A stretch of DNA of 64,000 bases, from the NCBI GenBank assembly GCA_963848195.1, contig CAWKCY010000020.1, positions 248,001-312,000 of the forward strand. Direction: 5' to 3'. Under the pieces are notes generated by a model. The model ran no database searches, had not been told where the DNA came from, and worked only from the letters and a program-made list of their open reading frames with translations. This DNA comes from CAVQBP01 sp963848195. Lineage in GTDB: Bacteria > Bacteroidota > Ignavibacteria > Ignavibacteriales > Ignavibacteriaceae. Made by a program: the position numbers and the translations under genes. Position 1 is the first letter of the stretch, and each line of letters opens with the position of its first letter. Below are positions 37,676 through 45,081 of this stretch, piece after piece.

Positions 37676-38120
37676 TTAAATATAGTATTGGAATTTTATT
37701 CTTTCACTTATTTTAATTTAGCGGAATGATTTGTTAAAAAAATATTCATAAACATAGCTAATCATCAATTAAAGCACAAAGGGAAAGCAAGAAGCAGGAA
37801 AAACATTCCAAAGGTATAACTTAATCCTTTTTTTCAATCCGTATGCAGCATACAACAAACATAGCTCCAGCTTAAGCGATTTTTCTTCATCGTTGATCAG
37901 CAAATGTAAGTGCCCATTTTATCCAAAAGATGTAGTTCCTTTTCCATCCCTTTGCTCGATTGAATTAAGAAAGTTCTATTCATACTTTGATAAAGTATAA
38001 GATTGTTTTTTTGCATATATCTGGAAGTCATAGTTGGAAGCACTTTAAAAAGAAAATTTAATCAGGTTAATATTCATAATAATAATTTTAATAATAACGG
38101 TTCATAAAGAAGAGGATCCT
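37676..38120. other. Intergenic region holding promoter copy 6
   Basis: No gene seen in about 445 bp. The right half contains promoter copy 6 (37929-37988) and the leader of the alcohol dehydrogenase gene. The left half is AT-rich with no clear repeat. Confidence 0.6.
37929..37988 (+). promoter_or_regulatory. Composite promoter element, copy 6 (alcohol dehydrogenase)
   Basis: Closest to consensus: GATGTAGTTCC then CATCC at 37945-37949 and CTTTG; -35 TTGAAT at 37960-37965; 17-nt spacer; -10 TACTTT at 37983-37988; ATG at 38121. Confidence 0.92.
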
Positions 38121-39149
38121 ATGAAAGCATTAGTATATCACGGGCCTGGCAAACGTAATTGGGAGGAAAAGCCAAAACCTAAAATTAAAAACCCTGCCGA
38201 TGCAATTATCAGAATAACAAAAACAACCATATGCGGAACCGATCTTCATATCATGAAAGGAGATGTTCCTGAAGTGATTGATGGACTCACTCTTGGACAC
38301 GAGGGAGTTGGAGTTGTAGAAGAAGTTGGACCGGGTGTTTCGAATTTTAAAGTTGGTAATAAAGTTCTGATTTCTTGTATTACCTCCTGCGGAATTTGTG
38401 AGGCGTGCAGGAAAGGAATGTATTCGCATTGCGAAACCGGCGGTTGGATTCTTGGTCATTTGATTGATGGAACACAAGCAGAATATGTTAGAATACCTCA
38501 TGCAGATACCAGTCTTCATTTTATACCGGCCGGCACGGATGAAGAAGCTATTGTAATGCTTAGTGATATTTTGCCAACTGGATTTGAATGCGGAGTTCTT
38601 AAGGGACAAATAAAACCGGGTGATACGGTTGCAATTGTTGGTGCAGGACCAATTGGACTTGCGACTCTGCTGACATCACAATTCTATTTTCCCTCCGAGA
38701 TTATTATGGTTGATTTAGATGAGAACAGACTGAACACTTCTAAAAAATTTGGGGCAACTAAGCTTGTCAGTAAAAATGCTGTTGAGGAGATAATGAAATT
38801 GACAAATGGAAAGGGGGTTGATGTTGCTATCGAAGCTGTAGGTGTATCTGCTACGTTTGATATCTGTCAATCAATAATCGCAGCAGGCGGACATATAGCA
38901 AACGTAGGTGTACATGGAAAAAGTGTTGAACTGCATCTTGAGAAGCTATGGTCAAGCAACATAACCATTACAACCCGTCTAGTTGATACAGTAACCACAC
39001 CAATGCTGCTAAAAACAGTTCAATCAGGAAAACTACAACCAGGAAAGTTAATCACCCATCGGTTTGCCCTGAATGAGATAATGAAAGCATACGATACTTT
39101 TGGAAATGCTGCAAAAGAAAAAGCTCTCAAAGTTATATTAATAAATTAA
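38121..39149 (+). CDS. Zinc-dependent alcohol dehydrogenase family protein
   Basis: A 342-residue MDR enzyme. Catalytic zinc ligands Cys38 (TICGTD) and His59-Glu60 (LGHEGVG) and four structural zinc Cys (C89, C92, C95, C103) are present. The Rossmann motif VAIVGAGPIGLA follows at about residue 170. It probably oxidises or reduces a small alcohol/aldehyde with NAD(H), consistent with disposal of acetaldehyde or other C2 carbon from the phosphoketolase path; the substrate is not certain. AGAGGAT upstream of the ATG. Single gene under promoter copy 6. Confidence 0.92.
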   Translation: MKALVYHGPGKRNWEEKPKPKIKNPADAIIRITKTTICGTDLHIMKGDVPEVIDGLTLGHEGVGVVEEVGPGVSNFKVGNKVLISCITSCGICEACRKGMYSHCETGGWILGHLIDGTQAEYVRIPHADTSLHFIPAGTDEEAIVMLSDILPTGFECGVLKGQIKPGDTVAIVGAGPIGLATLLTSQFYFPSEIIMVDLDENRLNTSKKFGATKLVSKNAVEEIMKLTNGKGVDVAIEAVGVSATFDICQSIIAAGGHIANVGVHGKSVELHLEKLWSSNITITTRLVDTVTTPMLLKTVQSGKLQPGKLITHRFALNEIMKAYDTFGNAAKEKALKVILIN

Positions 39150-39230
39150 GCCTGAGAAGTAAAATGATAGTGCAAAGATAATTGGAAAATTTAAAGAGAG
39201 GATTAGAACAAATAGTTCTCTCACCCGAAA

Positions 39231-39290
39231 GGTGTAGTTCCTTTTTCATCCCTTTGCCGGATTGAAATATTATTTTTCAATTTTTAAATT
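39231..39290 (+). promoter_or_regulatory. Composite promoter element, copy 7 (NarL-type regulator 1)
   Basis: GGTGTAGTTCC then CATCC at 39247-39251; -35 TTGAAA at 39262-39267; 17-nt spacer; -10 TAAATT at 39285-39290. The start codon of the regulator is at 39296, only 5 bp past the -10, so the transcript should be leaderless. Confidence 0.9.
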
Positions 39291-39295
39291 TTTTC

Positions 39296-39982
39296 ATGAA
39301 AAAAATTAGACTACTATTAATCGAAGACAACAGGCTACTCCACGATGGAATTATTTCAATGCTTAAAAAGCAGCAAGATATTAGAATAGTTTCGGCATTG
39401 GGAAACAATAAGAATACTATTAAAAAGATCGGGGAGCTAAAACCGGATATAATTCTTTTAGACCTTGGTTTACGCAACAGGAATAGTTTGACTGTAGTAG
39501 AAGTTGTAAAAAAAGACTTCCCTGATGCGAAAGTGATTGTTATGGATCTCGCCCCAGTACTTGGAGATATAAATTTATTTGTTAAAGCAGGTGCATCAGG
39601 TTTTATATTGAAAGATGCATCGCCTGATGATTTTCTTGAAACTATTCGTACCGTTGCAGAAGGTACAAACATATTCCCAACTAATTTAACCGATTCTCTT
39701 TTTTCCGAAATAGTAGATCGAGCACTTAAAGGAGGTAAGATAAAATTAAAAGAAGCGGTTCGTATGACAAAGCGGGAACGGGAGGTTATTGGATTAATTG
39801 GAAGCGGTCTGAGTAATAAAGAAATCGGACGAAAGCTGCGTGTTTCAAATTTTACCATCAAAAGTCATATTCATAATATAATGCAAAAGCTTGCACTGCA
39901 TACACGTTTGGAAGTTGCAAACTACTCATACTCAGCCGGAACTCTAAAAAAGGTTATCAAGGATATTTCAATTGTTAATTAA
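39296..39982 (+). CDS. NarL/LuxR-type response regulator 1
   Basis: A 228-residue regulator: receiver domain (1-125) with acidic pocket E10-D11, phospho-Asp56 (IILLDLGL), and Lys106, then a LuxR-type helix-turn-helix (157-210: MTKREREVIGLIGSGLSNKEIG, VSNFTIKSHIHNIMQKL). Unusually the conserved Thr/Ser of strand beta4 is Asp84 (VIVMDLAP), the same as in the paralogue at 41879. The two are clearly similar throughout. It is directly downstream of promoter copy 7 with almost no leader; this suggests autoregulation. A likely candidate for binding the ten-fold element, by inference. Confidence 0.93.
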   Translation: MKKIRLLLIEDNRLLHDGIISMLKKQQDIRIVSALGNNKNTIKKIGELKPDIILLDLGLRNRNSLTVVEVVKKDFPDAKVIVMDLAPVLGDINLFVKAGASGFILKDASPDDFLETIRTVAEGTNIFPTNLTDSLFSEIVDRALKGGKIKLKEAVRMTKREREVIGLIGSGLSNKEIGRKLRVSNFTIKSHIHNIMQKLALHTRLEVANYSYSAGTLKKVIKDISIVN

Positions 39983-39999
39983 TCAAAAGAGAAAGTAAA

Positions 40000-40125
40000 A
40001 TGAGCAAAAGTCAGGACAGCAAAAAAAACTCTAAAAAAGAACCTGCAAAATCCATGAAAGAAAAAAAGGCAGCTAAAAGAGAGAAAAAAAATGCAAAGAA
40101 GAGTCATGGAATTCTAGAGCAATAA
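40000..40125 (+). CDS. Small lysine-rich protein
   Basis: A 41-residue frame, MSKSQDSKKNSKKEPAKSMK followed by EKKAAKREKKNAKKSHG and ILEQ. Almost half the residues are Lys or Arg. It starts 18 bp after the stop of regulator 1, with AGAGAAAG upstream. The composition resembles small histone-like or stress peptides; no named family is recognised. Likely cotranscribed with regulator 1. Confidence 0.55.
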   Translation: MSKSQDSKKNSKKEPAKSMKEKKAAKREKKNAKKSHGILEQ

Positions 40126-40300
40126 TATTGTGTGGGGAGATACTCTTTCATTATATTCCGGAAGAAATATTAAAGTTAATGAAGCTAAAGAACGTAATTA
40201 TTAGTTCTTTATATTATATCCGTAAATAATAGTACTGCTGATAATCGCTTGTATTAGGATTTATTTATATCTACATTGTTTTTAAGAAGGAATGTGCATT

Positions 40301-40684
40301 ATGAAAGAATCTATGCGAATTTTAATTGCCGAAACTGATACAAAAATGGTTAACATGATTAAAAATTATCTGGTCTCCTTTGGTCATAAAGTTTTTCCTA
40401 GTGTAACTAGTGGTGAAGATTTAATGAAGCATGTTGAGCTTTTAAATCCTTCACTGATTATTACGGATATCAACCTTAATGGCCAACTCGATGGGGTTGA
40501 AGCAATAGCCCGTTTAGAGAGTAGGTATAATATTCCATATATTTTTATTACTGCTTATGAAGATTACAACAGCCTCATTTACTCCTATAATTTAAATCCG
40601 GTTAGTATAATAAAAAAACCTATTGACCTGAACAATCTCTATGAAAGTGTTGAAAAAGCTCAACTTCAACTCGAATTGGTTTAA
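40301..40684 (+). CDS. Single-domain response regulator
   Basis: A receiver-only protein of about 127 residues. I start at ATG 40301, since AAGAAGG at 40284-40290 is correctly spaced for it and too close to the ATG at 40292. Phospho-Asp56 (LIITDINL), beta4 Thr (YIFITAY) and Lys (IIKKPI) are canonical; the acidic pocket reads E-T-D. With no output domain it may shuttle phosphate between the hybrid kinase at 23.5 kb and other regulators. No copy of the composite promoter precedes it; a 40-kb leader of about 170 bp is AT-rich. Confidence 0.88.
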   Translation: MKESMRILIAETDTKMVNMIKNYLVSFGHKVFPSVTSGEDLMKHVELLNPSLIITDINLNGQLDGVEAIARLESRYNIPYIFITAYEDYNSLIYSYNLNPVSIIKKPIDLNNLYESVEKAQLQLELV

Positions 40685-40735
40685 AGTTTTTATTCCCTCC
40701 TTCGGCAGCAAAATCAGCTACCGACTCATCCAAAA

Positions 40736-40795
40736 GATTTAGTCCTCTTTCCATCCTTTTGACCTATTGTATGGCGGATAATTCATTTATAATAT
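40736..40795 (+). promoter_or_regulatory. Composite promoter element, copy 8 (CsbD-like 2)
   Basis: GATTTAGTCCT then CATCC at 40752-40756; -35 TTGTAT at 40767-40772; 17-nt spacer; -10 TAATAT at 40790-40795; ATG at 40835. Nearly identical in its 3' half to copy 9. Confidence 0.9.
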
Positions 40796-40834
40796 ATAGC
40801 ATCAGAATTACCTAATAATATTAGGATTGAAAAA

Positions 40835-41089
40835 ATGGCATTTATAAAAAGCACAGCAATCCGGCAATTCACAATTTCTACCCATTCAATTACGGAAAAT
40901 TGGTATATCCAAAAAGCTAAACTCAAGAAGAGATATCCAATATTATCTGATAATGATTTAAGTTATGAAGAAGCGAAGAATGGCACAATATGGGATAAAC
41001 TTAAAATTAAGTTCGGCTTTAAAAAGAAGAATTGCAAAAAATTATTTCACAGGATTAAATCGTTTTTGGAAAAACGGAGTAAAACTTAG
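40835..41089 (+). CDS. CsbD-like protein 2
   Basis: An 84-residue protein. The core I-T-E-N-W-Y-I-Q-K-A-K-L-K-K-R-Y-P-I-L-S-D-N-D-L-S-Y-E-E-A and G-T-I-W-D-K-L-K-I-K-F-G follow the CsbD pattern (W-x-x-x-K-x-K-L/V ... L-x-D-x-D-L), with an N-terminal extension of about 20 residues and a basic tail. It is under promoter copy 8. The 3' end overlaps the frame of the next lipoprotein. A decayed duplicate of this locus is at 42677-42860. Confidence 0.65.
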   Translation: MAFIKSTAIRQFTISTHSITENWYIQKAKLKKRYPILSDNDLSYEEAKNGTIWDKLKIKFGFKKKNCKKLFHRIKSFLEKRSKT

Positions 41090-41393
41090 TGAAAAGTATT
41101 TATCGCTAATTATAAGTTTCTTATTATTTTCCCTGATACTGGCAGATTGTTCATCTTCCAAGGAAACTGAAAAAAAAGAAATTCCGGAGGTGAAGGCTGT
41201 TGAAATTACAAAGATCCATGTTATGAAGAACAAAGAATTTGTTATAAAGATAAAAGAATTTGAAGATAGAAGCCTGATCAAATCGGAAAAAATTAAATCG
41301 ATAGACAAGGTAAGTTTCGATTTCAGTCCGAATGGCACGCTGGTCAATGGAAGGAAAACATCCATGGAGCAATATGATAGTGATGGGTTTTAA
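40965..41393 (+). CDS. Putative lipoprotein, 5' boundary uncertain
   Basis: The frame that ends at 41393 contains a lipoprotein signal (KYLSLIISFLLFSLILADC) near 41098-41155, followed by about 80 residues of charged sequence (EVKAVEITKIHVMKNKEF, FSPNGTLVNGRK). No ATG or GTG directly precedes the signal; the first ATG is at 40965, inside the CsbD-like gene, which would leave an unusual 60-residue leader. Either it uses a rare start near 41080, or a small deletion fused the genes. A 30-codon frame at 41399-41491 (MVFFNRAENVVYYNSGD...) may be its shifted continuation. No family recognised. Confidence 0.4.
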   Translation: MKKRRMAQYGINLKLSSALKRRIAKNYFTGLNRFWKNGVKLSEKYLSLIISFLLFSLILADCSSSKETEKKEIPEVKAVEITKIHVMKNKEFVIKIKEFEDRSLIKSEKIKSIDKVSFDFSPNGTLVNGRKTSMEQYDSDGF

Positions 41394-41878
41394 GTGAAAT
41401 GGTTTTTTTTAACCGAGCGGAGAATGTTGTTTACTACAATTCCGGAGACAGCAAAACCGGAATAACACAGTGTCTTTACAAATACTTTTGAGCCGCCGCG
41501 CTCATGGGGTTAAAAAATAAGGTAACCGAAGCAGTACCAAAAGCTGAAAGAACAGATCTCCTATTTATTAAATCTCGTTGAATTTTTGGAAAATATAATC
41601 CCTAATTTTATTATATTTTTAGAAATTTTACAGGAGTGGGTAAAGAATGAACCAATAGCATTCGGGAAAGTATTTTTCGGGGAGCTGTAGCTCTTATTTT
41701 TATCGTTGGAAATTCTTATAGACTGTACTACGTTAATTATTGTTTTGATTTCCGGTTAAAAATCGAAAATTGTCAAAAACAGTGCTTAATATTATTGCAT
41801 GCTAAAAATGAATTCATTAATTTGGTAAATAAAATTTTATATGAATATCCCTAATTCATAGAGGACCTACCAGTAAAA
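41394..41878. other. Intergenic region with degenerate ORFs
   Basis: About 480 bp. It holds the short frame 41399-41491 and a stretch from about 41640 to 41856 that is open after the first codons of ATG AAC (reading T-N-S-I-R-E-S-I-F-R-G-A-V-A-L-I-F-I-V-G) but is out of frame with the ATG at 41647, which stops at once. It looks like a decayed small membrane-protein gene. No promoter copy is seen. Confidence 0.4.
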
Positions 41879-42580
41879 ATGAAAAGAATTTTAATCGTAG
41901 TTATAGAAGACAACCGGTTATTGCGGGAAGGTATAACTTCAATGATTGGGGAACAGCCGGATCTAAAAGTAACAGCTGCCTTTGGGGACTGTGCAAAAGC
42001 TTTACAATTTATCCGCCAATCTCAACCCAATATAGTCCTTCTGGATCTCGGTTTAAGAAATCAAAATAGTTTAAACCTTGCAAAAGAATTAAAAAAGGGT
42101 TTTCCAAAAATAAAAATTATAATGATGGATCTTGTTCCCTTACAGGAAGATTTATTAGTTTTTGTGCAGGCAGGTGTTTCCGGATTTATACTTAAAGAGG
42201 CAACTGTAGATGATTTTCTTAAAACAATCAGGTCAGTTGCAAGTGGAGCTAAAGCGCTGCCGCCGAATTTAGCGGAATCACTCTTTTCCCAGATTGTTAA
42301 TAAGGCAGTAAATGAGTCAAATCCTTCAAAGATAATTGGTTCCGTAAAAATGACAAAACGCGAACGGCAAGTAATTGACTTAGTTTCAGATGGTTTTACC
42401 AATAAAGAAATCGCACAAAAGCTTAATCTCTCGACTTATACCGTAAAGAGTCATGTTCATAACATATTGGAAAAGCTTGCTATCCACACGCGCGTACAGA
42501 TTGCAAAATTCGCACATACTTCTAGCGATTATAATGAAGATACAAAATCAATTTCTTTAATCGAAGAGCAGGAGGACTAA
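41879..42580 (+). CDS. NarL/LuxR-type response regulator 2
   Basis: A 233-residue paralogue of the regulator at 39296. Receiver domain with E10-D11, phospho-Asp56 (IVLLDLGL), Lys106 and again Asp84 at the beta4 Thr/Ser position (IIMMDLVP); LuxR-type DNA-binding helices (MTKRERQVIDLVSDGFTNKEIA, LSTYTVKSHVHNILEKL). The C-terminal tail is acidic and differs from regulator 1. No composite promoter lies upstream; AGAGGA is 15 bp before the ATG. It may be constitutively expressed and act on the ten-fold element; inference. Confidence 0.93.
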   Translation: MKRILIVVIEDNRLLREGITSMIGEQPDLKVTAAFGDCAKALQFIRQSQPNIVLLDLGLRNQNSLNLAKELKKGFPKIKIIMMDLVPLQEDLLVFVQAGVSGFILKEATVDDFLKTIRSVASGAKALPPNLAESLFSQIVNKAVNESNPSKIIGSVKMTKRERQVIDLVSDGFTNKEIAQKLNLSTYTVKSHVHNILEKLAIHTRVQIAKFAHTSSDYNEDTKSISLIEEQED

Positions 42581-42676
42581 TCCTTTTGCACCTTTACATT
42601 ACAATCTTTAATTTTCTTTTAATCAGTATTTAGTATTAACATATCAGCACAAATTTAGGTACTAGCTCACCCGAAA

Positions 42677-42736
42677 GATTTAGTTCCCTTTCCATCCCTT
42701 TGAACTATTGTATCGCGGATTATTTCTTCATAATAT
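42677..42736 (+). promoter_or_regulatory. Composite promoter element, copy 9 (ftsH)
   Basis: GATTTAGTTCC then CATCC at 42693-42697; -35 TTGTAT at 42708-42713; 17-nt spacer; -10 TAATAT at 42731-42736. It precedes a decayed CsbD-like ORF and then ftsH (ATG 42949). Confidence 0.9.
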
Positions 42737-42773
42737 ATTACATAAATACATAATAATATTAGGATTAAATAAA

Positions 42774-42860
42774 TGGCGTTTAAAAAAACAAAGCGGTTTG
42801 CTTAAATAAAGAAGAATTGCAAAAAATAATTTCCACGAGTTGATTTTATTGATCAACGGG
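42774..42860 (+). pseudogene. Decayed duplicate of the CsbD-like gene
   Basis: ATGGCGTTTAAAAAAACAAA begins like the CsbD-like gene at 40835 (ATGGCATTTATAAAAAG) and a little later AAGAAGAATTGCAAAAAAT matches 41027 onward, but the whole middle is missing and the frame ends after MAFKKTKRFA. Together with promoter copy 9 it is a duplicate of the 40736-41060 segment with an internal deletion. Confidence 0.7.
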
Positions 42861-42948
42861 AAATGTTAAGTTAAAATATGATAAAGAATAAATCAACTAA
42901 TAACAGTTAAACTTTATTTTCAATCCTAAAGAAAAGAGACAATTATAA

Positions 42949-44898
42949 ATGACAAATAATTTCCAAAATAAAAAAGATAAAAATAAAATTTATCAAATCC
43001 CTAATACCAAATTAGAATGGTGGAAAATTATTGTAGCCTTTTTTTTAATATGGATTGTCACTTCATATTTTATGAAATCTTTTGATGGCCCCCCCGAGAC
43101 AAACATTGCTTATAGTAAATTCAAACAAGAAGTGTCGAATAAAAATGTTGTTGAAATTACAATTAAAGAAAATAAAATATCAGGTGCATTTCGAAATAAA
43201 TTTATAAATGTAGATAAAGCAGGCGACACAACGGCTTTTAAATATTTTTCAACAATCAAACCTACTTTTCAAGATCCCGATTTGATGGCGGTATTGGAGA
43301 AAAATAACGTAACAATTAATGCCGAAGAAAAAAGTGATAATAGCTGGATTACATATTTTATTTTTCTTATCCTCCCCTTAATAATAATGGTAACCTACTT
43401 TGGATACATTCGGAGAAAAACCCAAGGCAAAGGTGGTGGAATGATGGGAGGAGGTATGTTCGGTGTTGGAAGGTCAACTGCCAAAAGATTTAAAAAGGGA
43501 AAATCTAACATTACTTTTAATGATGTTGCAGGTTTAAATAATGCAAAAAATGATCTTCAGGAAATTATTGATTACCTAAAGGAACCGGGGAAATTTTCTG
43601 CTCTCGGAGCAAATATGCCAAAAGGAATTTTACTTATGGGGCCACCGGGAACCGGTAAAACTTTGTTAGCCCGTGCTGCTGCCGGAGAGGCGAATGTTAA
43701 TTTTTTCAGTATTAGCGGCTCAGAATTTATTGAGATGTTCGTTGGTGTGGGTGCATCCCGTGTACGGAATATGTTCGAAAATGCTAAAAAAGAAGCTCCA
43801 TCGGTTATCTTTATTGATGAAATTGATTCGATTGGCAGAGCTCGGGGTACCGGTTTGGGCGGCGGACACGATGAAAGGGAACAGACTCTAAATCAAATCC
43901 TATCGGAAATGGACGGTTTTGAACAAAATGAATCTGTCGTTGTTATGGCTGCTACAAATCGTCCGGATGTTCTCGATGCTGCTCTAATACGGCCGGGGAG
44001 GTTTGATAGACAAATTACTCTTGAGCTCCCTTATAAAGAAGCCCGAAAGAAAATTATTGAAATTCATACCAGGCATGTTCCGCTAGCAGATAATGTTGAG
44101 CTTGATAATCTCGCAGCTCGTACAGTCGGTTTTTCCGGAGCCGACTTAAAGAATCTGGTTAATGAAGCCGCTCTGCTTGCCGGTCGTAAAAAAAAGGAAA
44201 AAGTTGATAAAGATGATTTTGATGAAGCAAGGGATAAAGTTTTACTTGGCGCTAAACGGGAAGAAATTATAACCGATGATGAGAAAAAAGTTATTGCATA
44301 TCATGAAGCGGGGCATGCTTTAATTGCTAAGCTGCTTCCCGGTACTGATCCTTTGCAGAAAGTAACAATTATTCCGCGGGGGCGTGCATTGGGTGTTACG
44401 GAACAAATTCCTGAATTTGAAAGGCATAATTTAAAACGACAATATCTGCTGAATAGAATTGCAGTTAGTCTGGGGGGAAGAGCAGCAGAAAAAATTATTT
44501 TTAACGACTATACCAACGGTGCAGAAAGTGATCTTAAAATGGTTACAAGAATTGCAAAGAAGATGGTCTGTCAATGGGGTATGAGTGATAAATTGGGCCC
44601 GGTCTCTTTCAAACTGGGTGAAGAACATCCTTTTCTGGGAAGAGAATTAGCTGAACCGAAAGATTTTAGCGATTTGACAGGAAGAATTATTGATGAAGAA
44701 ATTCAAAAAATAATTAAGGAAATGGAACAAATTGTTAATAATATATTAAATAAAAATCTTGTAAAGCTTGATGCCTTAGCGGAAGCACTTCTAGAAAATG
44801 AGACTCTTGAGAAAAATCAAATTGATTGGATTCTTGATAAAGTATCGAATAATGGTTCTGAAAAAGAAAAAAGGATATTAGAAGAAGTTAAATCTTAA
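42949..44898 (+). CDS. ftsH: ATP-dependent zinc metalloprotease FtsH
   Basis: A 649-residue membrane AAA+ protease. Two N-terminal helices (about 28-42 and 134-152) flank a periplasmic domain; Walker A GPPGTGKT is at 231-238, Walker B VIFIDEID, the second-region R-P-G-R-F-D-R, and the zinc site HEAGH at about 452. It degrades misfolded membrane and regulatory proteins. Full length. It is the first intact gene after promoter copy 9, so its transcription would be linked to the stress regulon by that recycled promoter. Confidence 0.97.
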   Translation: MTNNFQNKKDKNKIYQIPNTKLEWWKIIVAFFLIWIVTSYFMKSFDGPPETNIAYSKFKQEVSNKNVVEITIKENKISGAFRNKFINVDKAGDTTAFKYFSTIKPTFQDPDLMAVLEKNNVTINAEEKSDNSWITYFIFLILPLIIMVTYFGYIRRKTQGKGGGMMGGGMFGVGRSTAKRFKKGKSNITFNDVAGLNNAKNDLQEIIDYLKEPGKFSALGANMPKGILLMGPPGTGKTLLARAAAGEANVNFFSISGSEFIEMFVGVGASRVRNMFENAKKEAPSVIFIDEIDSIGRARGTGLGGGHDEREQTLNQILSEMDGFEQNESVVVMAATNRPDVLDAALIRPGRFDRQITLELPYKEARKKIIEIHTRHVPLADNVELDNLAARTVGFSGADLKNLVNEAALLAGRKKKEKVDKDDFDEARDKVLLGAKREEIITDDEKKVIAYHEAGHALIAKLLPGTDPLQKVTIIPRGRALGVTEQIPEFERHNLKRQYLLNRIAVSLGGRAAEKIIFNDYTNGAESDLKMVTRIAKKMVCQWGMSDKLGPVSFKLGEEHPFLGRELAEPKDFSDLTGRIIDEEIQKIIKEMEQIVNNILNKNLVKLDALAEALLENETLEKNQIDWILDKVSNNGSEKEKRILEEVKS

Positions 44899-44953
44899 TT
44901 TAACGGAAGATAGTTATCTTGGAAATAGCATCAAGCGGACACAATTACCTAAA

Positions 44954-45012
44954 GAGGTAGTTCCTTTTTCATCCCTTTGTACCATTTAATTTCCAAACAG
45001 CTTTTGTAGTTT
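44954..45012 (+). promoter_or_regulatory. Composite promoter element, copy 10 (cyclic glucan synthase)
   Basis: GAGGTAGTTCC then CATCC at 44970-44974; -35 TTTAAT at 44985-44990; spacer 16 nt (the only one not 17); -10 TAGTTT at 45007-45012; ATG at 45082. Confidence 0.85.
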
Positions 45013-45081
45013 ATGTTTGAGTTTTAACTTTAGTCTTTTCAGGAAATAGGTATTTAAATCTCCCATCACCATTAGAAAACT

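Noticed and set aside
16008..45012. The ten-fold element as sigma-54 promoters
   Set aside because: No GG-N10-GC pair occurs on either strand; instead a normal -35/-10 spacing is conserved.
16008..45012. The ten-fold element as a transposable repeat (MITE)
   Set aside because: No terminal inverted repeats or target duplications; all copies share one orientation and lie at promoter distance. Not fully excluded without a genome scan.
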